Notes under the pieces: generated by a model
What the model was told of the DNA's origin: nothing
The model's input: the letters and a program-made list of their open reading frames with translations, nothing else
Databases searched by the model: none
Shown here: in pieces, positions 7,080 through 11,815 of the stretch
Layout of the letters: each line of letters starts with the position of its first letter
Numbering within the stretch: position 1 is the first letter of the stretch
Assembly: GCA_003562655.1 (NCBI GenBank)
Contig: PWUC01000011.1
Coordinates: 1 to 11,815, forward strand
From: Clostridia bacterium
GTDB lineage: Bacteria; Bacillota_E; SLMV01; PUMD01
Direction: 5' to 3'
DNA length: 11,815 nucleotides
Translations under genes and position numbers: made by a program

Positions 7080-8423
7080 TTGGCTGAACTAATAGTCCGT
7101 GGTAATAATCCATTGTCCGGTGAGGTTTGCATAGGGGGGCGGAAGAACTCCGCCGTCGCGGTGATTCCTGCGAGCATACTGGCTGCAGGCACCAGCACCC
7201 TGAGCAACCTGCCGGCCATCAGCGACATTGCCACCTACAGCAATATTCTGCGAAATTTCGGAGCTACGGTGCAGAAGCCGAGCAACGGCACGATGCGGAT
7301 CGATGCCTCGAAGATCAGCCCCGAAGAGAGTCCACCCCTCAAACTGGTCAAGACCATTCGCGCATCCTATTACCTTCTGGGTGCTCTTCTTGGCCGCTTT
7401 GGTTACGCCCGGGTCGGACTCCCTGGAGGATGCGACATAGGCCAGCGCCCCATAGACCAGCATCTGAAGGGGTTCAGGGCCCTGGGCGCCGAGGTCAGCA
7501 TAGAACACGGTGAGGTGCTGGTGGAGGCCTCCCAGCTTGAGGGAGCCCACATATACCTGGATGTGGCCAGCGTGGGTGCCACCATAAACATCATGCTGGC
7601 GGCAGTTCTGGCCCGGGGAACAACCATCATCGAAAACACGGCCCGGGAACCCCACATCGTTGATGTGGCCAGCTGTCTGAATTCCATGGGTGCCCGCGTA
7701 GTGGGCGCTGGAACTGACACCATTAAGATCCACGGGGTGGCCGAGCTCCAGCCCACCAGGCATGCCATCATACCCGACGAAATAGAGGCGGCCACCTACG
7801 CCATTGCCGGAGCCGTCACCGGGGGAGACGTGACCCTTCTGAATGTGGTCCCCAAACACCTGGACGCGGTGATAGCGAAGCTGCGGGAAGCCGACATCGC
7901 TGTGGACGAAAACGGTGACTGGATCCGGGTTGTCGGTGGATCAAGGCCCAGGGCTGTGAGCGTGAAGACCCTTCCCTATCCCGGGTTTCCCACCGATGCC
8001 ATGCCCCCCATGATGGTCCTGCTGAGCCTGGCTGACGGTACCAGCGTGGTCAGCGAAGGGGTCTTCGAGAACCGCTTCAACCACGTCGAGGAGATGCAGC
8101 GGTTGGGCACCAATATCCGGGTCGAGGGCCGGACTGCAGTCATTGAGGGAGTCAACCACCTCTACGGCACCTCTGTCTGTGCCGGCAACCTCAGGGCCGG
8201 AGCGGCCCTGCTCATTTCCGGGCTGGCTGCCCGGGGCGTGACCACGATCGCGTGCATCGAGCACGTGGATCGAGGATATGAGCATTTCGAGGAGAAGATG
8301 CGCAGGATCGGTGCCGATGTCTCCCGGGAAGATGAGGAAGAGGACGACGAACCCCGGGAGGACGACGAGATCTCGACGGACGAAGAAGCGACCCGCCGGG
8401 TGGTGAATCTGGGGAGGAGCTGA
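7080..8423 (+). CDS. murA: UDP-N-acetylglucosamine 1-carboxyvinyltransferase (MurA, MurZ/MurAB subtype)
   Basis: Transfers enolpyruvate from PEP to UDP-GlcNAc, the first committed cytosolic step of peptidoglycan synthesis. With the TTG start at 7080 the protein has 447 residues: substrate-binding K22-N23, R94, the catalytic loop GLPGGCDIGQRPIDQH with C118 (the fosfomycin-reactive cysteine) and R123, catalytic D306 (PGFPTD), and R372 (NLRAGAALL). The wording around residues 23-50 and 96-140 resembles the second low-GC Gram-positive paralogue (MurZ/MurAB). The TTG gives the family start MAELIVRGNNPLSG and has GGGGAG at 7064-7069; GTG at 7059 would add seven residues but lacks a ribosome site. 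Oddity: about 33 extra C-terminal residues from about 415, very rich in Asp/Glu, beyond the usual end near 417-420. It sits where walJ is often found. Confidence 0.94.
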   Translation: MAELIVRGNNPLSGEVCIGGRKNSAVAVIPASILAAGTSTLSNLPAISDIATYSNILRNFGATVQKPSNGTMRIDASKISPEESPPLKLVKTIRASYYLLGALLGRFGYARVGLPGGCDIGQRPIDQHLKGFRALGAEVSIEHGEVLVEASQLEGAHIYLDVASVGATINIMLAAVLARGTTIIENTAREPHIVDVASCLNSMGARVVGAGTDTIKIHGVAELQPTRHAIIPDEIEAATYAIAGAVTGGDVTLLNVVPKHLDAVIAKLREADIAVDENGDWIRVVGGSRPRAVSVKTLPYPGFPTDAMPPMMVLLSLADGTSVVSEGVFENRFNHVEEMQRLGTNIRVEGRTAVIEGVNHLYGTSVCAGNLRAGAALLISGLAARGVTTIACIEHVDRGYEHFEEKMRRIGADVSREDEEEDDEPREDDEISTDEEATRRVVNLGRS

Positions 8424-8438
8424 TTTTTCCCCGCCTCC

Positions 8439-8455
8439 TTAACAGCTTTTTAATG
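8439..8455 (-). promoter_or_regulatory. Candidate WalR box (inverted) upstream of htrA
   Basis: On the minus strand this reads CATTAA, five bases, TGTTAA. The TGTTAA half is a perfect TGTWAH, the other matches four of six, and the five-base spacing is exact. It lies in the 86-base murA-htrA gap, about 55 bases upstream of the htrA ATG. No strong promoter pair is visible; TGTAAT at 8484-8489 is a good -10 match but lacks a -35. htrA-family genes are known WalR targets in some Bacillota. The orientation is opposite to the box before murA, which may mean repression or a fortuitous match. Confidence 0.33.
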
Positions 8456-8509
8456 GCTACTCTGTACCATGGTGGCAGAGAGCTGTAATATGCATGGGGA
8501 GGCAAACAA

Positions 8510-9661
8510 ATGAACCGGCGCTATGGTGACCCCCACCCCTCGAGACCCTCTCATCTGATTGTTGCCCTGCTGGGAGCTGCCCTGGGGGTAATGTTGACCC
8601 TGGCACTGGCTCCCTATGTCATGCCTTACATCCCGGCACCGGTGCCGACCGTGCCGCCGCCTGAGGCACAGCAGCCTCCGCCGCCTGCAGCAGATTCACC
8701 CCACGACGGACCGGCGAGCGATCTCGAAGAATCCATAAAGGGAGTCGTGAGAGAGGCGGGACCCTCTGTTGTCGCCGTCATAAACCGCCGGGCGGTGACG
8801 GACATGTGGGGCAGGACCTACACCCGAGATGGTCAGGGCAGTGGGGTGGTCATCGACACCGAAGGCCACCTCGTGACCAACTACCACGTGATCGAAGATG
8901 CCAACGAGGTCATCGTGGAGGACTCCGCCGGACGTGAGTACGAGGCCACCATTGTCGGAACGGATCCCGCCACGGACCTCGCGGTGCTGCTGATTCATGA
9001 CTCTGCGCTCACGCCGGTGTCCTTTGGAGATTCCGACGCGATAGAGACGGGGCAGCTGGCCATTGCCATTGGCAATCCCCTGGGCAGGGAATTTGCCCGC
9101 TCCGTGACCCTTGGAATCGTATCGGGGATCCGAGCAACCATGTACGGGCAGGGATCTCACCAGCGAGTCTTTGAGCTGATTCAGACCGATGCCAGCATCA
9201 ACCCCGGCAACTCAGGGGGAGCGCTTCTCGATTCCCGGGGCAGCCTGATCGGCATCAACACGCTGAAGTTTGCCGCTGCAGAGGTTGAGGGGATGGGTTT
9301 CGCGATACCCAGCAACACAGTCGAGCGGATTGTGCAGGAAATCATCGAGCACGGCGAGGTTCGCAGGGCCTGGATGGGCATGACGGGCATGTCCGTCGAG
9401 GATGCCGTCAGGCGCGGGGAGGAGATCGCCGTCGAGAGCGGGGTCTTCGTGGACAGTGTGCTTGCCGAGAGTCCTTCCGGACGTGCGGGTCTACAGGCTC
9501 GCGATGTGATCATTCGCATGAACGAGACCCGCATTGAGAGCATGGTTGATCTTCTGAAGTGGCTGGAAGAGTCAGCGCCCGGCGATGTGGTGACAATGGA
9601 AGTGATGCGCGAAGGCGAACACCTGATCATGGATTTCGCTCTCGGAACCATGCCGCGATGA
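8510..9661 (+). CDS. htrA: Membrane-anchored HtrA/DegP-like serine protease
   Basis: A 383-residue envelope quality-control protease (HtrA/HtrC, YycK type). A short basic cytoplasmic start precedes a membrane anchor at about 15-35, a Pro-rich linker at about 41-60 (PVPTVPPPEAQQPPPP), a trypsin-like domain at about 75-280 with the complete triad H126 (TNYHVI), D156 (ATDLAVL) and S235 (GNSGG), and one PDZ domain at about 288-378 for substrate recognition. Architecture and length fit the single-PDZ HtrA proteins of Bacillota that act outside the membrane on misfolded exported proteins. The ATG at 8510 follows GGGGAGG at about 8496-8502. Its stop overlaps the rlmH start by four bases (ATGA), so the two are translationally coupled, and this htrA-rlmH pair is the usual end of wal clusters. 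Confidence 0.95.
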   Translation: MNRRYGDPHPSRPSHLIVALLGAALGVMLTLALAPYVMPYIPAPVPTVPPPEAQQPPPPAADSPHDGPASDLEESIKGVVREAGPSVVAVINRRAVTDMWGRTYTRDGQGSGVVIDTEGHLVTNYHVIEDANEVIVEDSAGREYEATIVGTDPATDLAVLLIHDSALTPVSFGDSDAIETGQLAIAIGNPLGREFARSVTLGIVSGIRATMYGQGSHQRVFELIQTDASINPGNSGGALLDSRGSLIGINTLKFAAAEVEGMGFAIPSNTVERIVQEIIEHGEVRRAWMGMTGMSVEDAVRRGEEIAVESGVFVDSVLAESPSGRAGLQARDVIIRMNETRIESMVDLLKWLEESAPGDVVTMEVMREGEHLIMDFALGTMPR

Positions 9662-10146
9662 TGCGGCACACCGTTGTCACGGTGGGTGAGATCCGGGTCC
9701 CGTATTTCCGGGCGGCTGTCGAGGAATACAGCAGGCGGATCCGCCCCCACGCCCGGATCCAGATGGTCAGCGTCACCGGCGAGCGCATCCGGCGGGGCAT
9801 ATCTGACGCTGAGAGGGGCCAGATCGCCAGGCGGGAGTCGGACCTGCTCTGGGCCGTTGTGCCTGATCCGCACGCTCTCCGGATTGCCCTTGATGAACGA
9901 GGGCGGCAGATGTCCTCCGTCGAGCTGGCCCGCTTTCTCGCTCAGAAGGGGGTGGAGGGTCATTCCCACGTGGTCTGGTTCGTGGGTGGCCCCCTGGGTC
10001 TGTCCAGATCGCTGATCAGCCGGTGTCTGGTCCATCTTTCGCTTTCCTCTCTGACCTTTCCCCACGAGATGGTACCGGTCATCCTGCTGGAGCAGCTGTA
10101 CCGCGCCGGGAAGATACAGAGGCGGGAGCGTTATCATTGCGGATAG
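9658..10146 (+). CDS. rlmH: 23S rRNA (pseudouridine-1915-N3) methyltransferase RlmH
   Basis: A 162-residue SPOUT-class SAM-dependent methyltransferase that modifies the conserved pseudouridine in helix 69 of 23S rRNA on assembled 70S ribosomes. The length matches the family (about 155-160). The knotted C-terminal half is clear: FVGGPLGLSRSLISR (SAM-binding Gly-rich loop), then LSLSSLTFPHEMVPVILLEQ and a YH near the C-terminus. The family's usual ending RGEPYHK is here RRERYHCG, a mild departure beside the A-site-facing tail. The ATG at 9658 overlaps the htrA stop as ATGA; the next ATG at 9661 would remove one residue. It is a housekeeping gene carried along at the end of the wal cluster, and no mechanistic link to wall control is evident. 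Confidence 0.95.
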   Translation: MMRHTVVTVGEIRVPYFRAAVEEYSRRIRPHARIQMVSVTGERIRRGISDAERGQIARRESDLLWAVVPDPHALRIALDERGRQMSSVELARFLAQKGVEGHSHVVWFVGGPLGLSRSLISRCLVHLSLSSLTFPHEMVPVILLEQLYRAGKIQRRERYHCG

Positions 10147-10156
10147 GAGGTATCCT

Positions 10157-10939
10157 ATGTCACGGTTACTCGAAGGAAGAAGGGGCCTGATCCTGGGGGT
10201 TGCGAATCACCGGAGTCTTGCCTGGGCCATTGCACGCACCGCCGCCGAACACGGAGCCCGGCTGGGAATCACCTACCAGGGCGAACGGTTCAGCCGCCGG
10301 GTCGAGAAGATGGTGGCGGCTGAGGCCGACATGCAGGGAACGCAGCTGTGGTCCTGTGATGCCACCTCAGAGGAGGACATGGATCGTCTCTTCGAATCTG
10401 TTGCGGCCGAGATGGGCCGGCTGGACTTCATGGTGCACTGCTGGGCTTACGCGCCGGCAGAGGATCTTTCCGGGGACTACATAGAGACCAGCTGGCCCGG
10501 TCACCGGGTGGCGCAGCAGGTCAGCGTTCATTCTCTGACAGAGGTGGTGCGCCGCGCCAGGCCACTGATGAGCGAGGGAGGCAGTGTGATCACACTCACC
10601 TACTATGGTGCGGAGAAAGTGGTGCCCGGCTACAATGTGATGGGTGTCGCCAAGGCGTCGCTGGAAGCAGCCGTGCGTTACCTGGCCAGTGATGTCGGCC
10701 AGGATGCCATCCGGGTCAACGCGATCTCCGCCGGACCGGTCAACACCCTGTCGGCGCGCGGAGTCCCCGGGTTCATCGACATGCTCACCTACCACCGGGA
10801 ACAGGCTCCGCTGGGGCGCAATGTCGAGGCCGATGAGATCGCCGGGGCTGCCCTGTTCCTTGCATCGCAGCTGTCGTCGGGGATCACCGGTGAGGTGCTC
10901 CATGTGGACGCAGGATACAACATCATGGGGTTGGGGTAG
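10157..10939 (+). CDS. fabI: Enoyl-[acyl-carrier-protein] reductase (NADH), FabI type
   Basis: Reduces trans-2-enoyl-ACP in the last step of each fatty-acid elongation cycle. The 260-residue length is normal. Visible are the nucleotide-binding GVANHRSLAWAIA (14-26), the catalytic set Y149, Y159 and K166 in LTYYGAEKVVPGYNVMGVAK, the SAGPVNTLSARG loop (191-202), and the end GEVLHVDAGYNIMGLG. It departs from the usual (V/L)HSIxFAP motif, giving VHCWAYAP at 93-100, and SREGF is replaced by SWPGH (112-116), so substitutions lie in the cofactor and triclosan pocket. AGGAGG at 10145-10150 gives a strong start six bases on. It lies 10 bases after rlmH, so it is likely co-transcribed. A FabI-like short-chain dehydrogenase with another substrate is possible but less likely. 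Confidence 0.9.
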   Translation: MSRLLEGRRGLILGVANHRSLAWAIARTAAEHGARLGITYQGERFSRRVEKMVAAEADMQGTQLWSCDATSEEDMDRLFESVAAEMGRLDFMVHCWAYAPAEDLSGDYIETSWPGHRVAQQVSVHSLTEVVRRARPLMSEGGSVITLTYYGAEKVVPGYNVMGVAKASLEAAVRYLASDVGQDAIRVNAISAGPVNTLSARGVPGFIDMLTYHREQAPLGRNVEADEIAGAALFLASQLSSGITGEVLHVDAGYNIMGLG

Positions 10940-10941
10940 GC

Positions 10942-11010
10942 CTCACCGAGCCTTAAGGAACCGGTGAGCGACACCCGCTGCCCCCGTCCCTTCCCCGGAC
11001 GGAGGGGGCA
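10942..11010 (+). terminator. Two tandem hairpins after fabI, probable transcription end
   Basis: Hairpin 1: CTCACCG (10942-10948) pairs with CGGTGAG (10962-10968), and its interior contains the palindrome CCTTAAGG. Hairpin 2: TGCCCCCGTCC (10979-10989) pairs with GGAC (10997-11000) and GGGGGCA (11004-11010), with a 3-base bulge on the right arm. Neither is followed by a proper T-run (only ATTC), so these would be atypical terminators, but they begin directly after the fabI stop at 10937-10939 and mark the boundary between the intact operon and decayed sequence. Confidence 0.6.
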
Positions 11011-11054
11011 TTCGGGCCCGAGGCAGGAAGGTAGGGCCGGGTGCAGGGGAGGAG

Positions 11055-11350
11055 ATGGAGGTAGAAAAGGGCATGTTCAGGATTGCCATAGGCGGGTCTT
11101 CGCATGAAACGCATACCTTCCCCGACAGGCGAACGCAGGTGGAGGATTTCCTGGCCAGAGAGGTCCAGTACGGCGATCAGGTGATCGAGGAAAACCGCCG
11201 GGTGCGCAACTACATCCGCGGTTTTGTCGAGGTCCTGGATGATGCCGGTCAGCAGATGGATCAGGCACGGCCTACGCGGGTGCCGGGGTTCACGGGTACG
11301 TGACCTCCGAGGCCTTTGAGAGATTCTCCGGGGAGATCGTGCCTGCTCTT
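11055..11350 (+). pseudogene. M81/MlrC-type metallopeptidase, frameshifted 5' remnant
   Basis: The first frame (ATG 11055 or, more like the family, ATG 11073) reads MFRIAIGGSSHETHTF and continues to FVEVLDDAGQQ near 11260, matching the N-terminus of the M81 family (MlrC, first known from microcystin degradation; family MRIAIGGxxHETNTF). It then runs out of family sequence and stops after 82 codons. From about 11273 another plus frame resumes the same family: YAGAGVHGYVTSEAFERF, then SGEIVPAL, ending near 11350. A frameshift and a small deletion therefore lie at about 11258-11273, and the remaining roughly three quarters of a normal 480-500-residue protein, including the catalytic metal site downstream, are gone. 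It abuts a minus-strand remnant at about 11350. The family match is by memory of the motif but covers two consecutive segments in the right order. Confidence 0.78.
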
Positions 11351-11585
11351 CATGTCCTCGAAGATCTCGACGGGATCAAAAGGCACCAGGCCAGCCGCCA
11401 TGCCTGGCCGGATGCAGCCCTGGTCGGTGAGTCCCGGTATCTGCGGCCTCGATGACGGTCCCGGCCTCCCCCGCGAGTTCTGCCTGCACTGCAGATATCC
11501 TGTCTTTGGAGACTGCGACCTCCGCCGGGCACCGGAAGCGCCCCGTGCCATCAATTACCTCTGTCTTGAAGATGATGTCGTACAT
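11350..11585 (-). pseudogene. N-acyl-D-amino-acid deacylase (D-aminoacylase) remnant with large internal deletion
   Basis: On the minus strand an ATG at 11585, preceded by a GGGGGGAG ribosome site (about 11592-11599), opens the peptide MYDIIFKTEVIDGTG and runs through VAVSKDRISAV to AGTVIEAAD, the N-terminal beta-sandwich start of amidohydrolase-superfamily D-aminoacylases. At about 11434-11440 the frame changes and the sequence jumps to GLTDQGCIRPGMAAGLVPFD and PVEIFED (to about 11354), which is the C-terminal signature of the same proteins (GlxDxGxIxxGMAADLVxFDP). Roughly 400 codons, including the metal-binding HxH and the active site, are missing, so the product cannot be an enzyme. The usual D of GMAAD is already G. 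D-aminoacylases release free D-amino acids from N-acyl derivatives and are often near peptidase or amidase genes. Confidence 0.78.
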
Positions 11586-11635
11586 GATGTACTCCCCCCT
11601 GGCACCCCATTATCACGACCTTCACAGCAGCATCT

Positions 11636-11815
11636 TTACCTTATCGGGGCCACCTGTCCCCTGCTGTTATGTAGATTGATGGGCGTCGGGTCTTCATCAG
11701 CAGTGGGGACAAGTGATATTGTACTAGGTGGAGCATCCATGGGCAGGGGGGTGCCGAGGTAGACGTCCTTTCGTTCCGGGAGGGTCATGTATGAACATTG
11801 ATTCCGGTATGTTGC
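11636..11815 (-). CDS. Unrecognised open frame, open at the right edge of the window
   Basis: The minus strand is open from the window edge to a TAA at 11638-11636, about 59 codons. It includes MTLPERKDVYLGTPLPMD (from an ATG at 11788) and ends in SRGQVAPIR. I do not recognise it. No ribosome site is evident at the ATG at 11788, so if coding it is more likely the tail of a gene starting beyond the window. It would lie 50 bases upstream of the D-aminoacylase remnant in the same direction, consistent with a former operon, but at this length an open frame in GC-rich DNA may be chance. Confidence 0.25.
   Translation of the reverse strand, partial: ATYRNQCSYMTLPERKDVYLGTPLPMDAPPSTISLVPTADEDPTPINLHNSRGQVAPIR

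Noticed and set aside
8413..8452. Possible terminator after murA: AGCTG (8418-8422) with CAGCT (8443-8447) then TTTT, and a crossing GGAGG/CCTCC pair
   Set aside because: Stems are only 5 bp with long loops, the first overlaps the stop codon, and the two pairings are mutually crossing; most likely chance, and the T-rich part overlaps the WalR-like box.
11361..11455. Continuation of the plus-strand M81 frame past 11350 to a stop near 11455
   Set aside because: The peptide there no longer resembles M81, whereas the minus strand over the same bases carries the D-aminoacylase C-terminal signature; the plus frame is a shadow.
11787..11815. Possible gene start on the plus strand at the right edge (ATG 11791, MNIDSGML) with GGGAGG at about 11779-11784
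   Set aside because: Only eight codons are visible and a competing open frame lies on the other strand; it cannot be supported as a gene from this window.

Overview
This window looks like a chromosomal core region of a GC-rich (roughly 60% by eye) Bacillota of the Clostridia type. The basis is a complete walRK-yycHI cell-wall control cluster followed by htrA and rlmH, a gene order typical of that phylum. The species cannot be named from the sequence. All intact genes lie on the plus strand, with close spacing and frequent start/stop overlaps. No tRNA, rRNA, CRISPR array, insertion sequence or prophage gene was seen.

Layout. Positions 1-140 hold the 3' end of an M23 (LytM-type) peptidase gene. 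A second, complete M23 peptidase with LysM and G5 domains follows (176-1537). A stretch of about 530 bases with no recognisable gene precedes walR (2071-2769), then come walK (2803-4605), yycH (4580-6067) and yycI (6089-6964). After a short regulatory gap come a murA of the MurZ/MurAB subtype (7080-8423), the membrane-anchored protease htrA (8510-9661), the 23S rRNA methyltransferase rlmH (9658-10146) and the enoyl-ACP reductase fabI (10157-10939). Two tandem hairpins close this block. The right end (about 11055-11600) is decayed: a frameshifted 5' remnant of an M81/MlrC-type gene on the plus strand meets, tail to tail, an internally deleted N-acyl-D-amino-acid deacylase remnant on the minus strand.

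How the genes fit together. WalK senses the state of the wall, WalR regulates transcription, and YycH and YycI are membrane modulators of WalK. The peptidoglycan hydrolases (M23), the first enzyme of peptidoglycan precursor synthesis (MurA) and the envelope protease (HtrA) are plausible outputs of this system, and FabI supplies membrane lipid. Two gaps, before murA and before htrA, each carry a sequence close to the published WalR box (TGTWAH-N5-TGTWAH), one on each strand, suggesting local control by WalR. The metallo-hydrolase gene walJ (yycJ), often found in this cluster, is absent here, and murA occupies the space between yycI and htrA.

I found no convincing undescribed system. The points most worth a second look are the two candidate WalR boxes, the acidic tail on MurA, unusual cofactor-pocket residues in FabI, and the fossil pair of degraded peptide/D-amino-acid catabolism genes.
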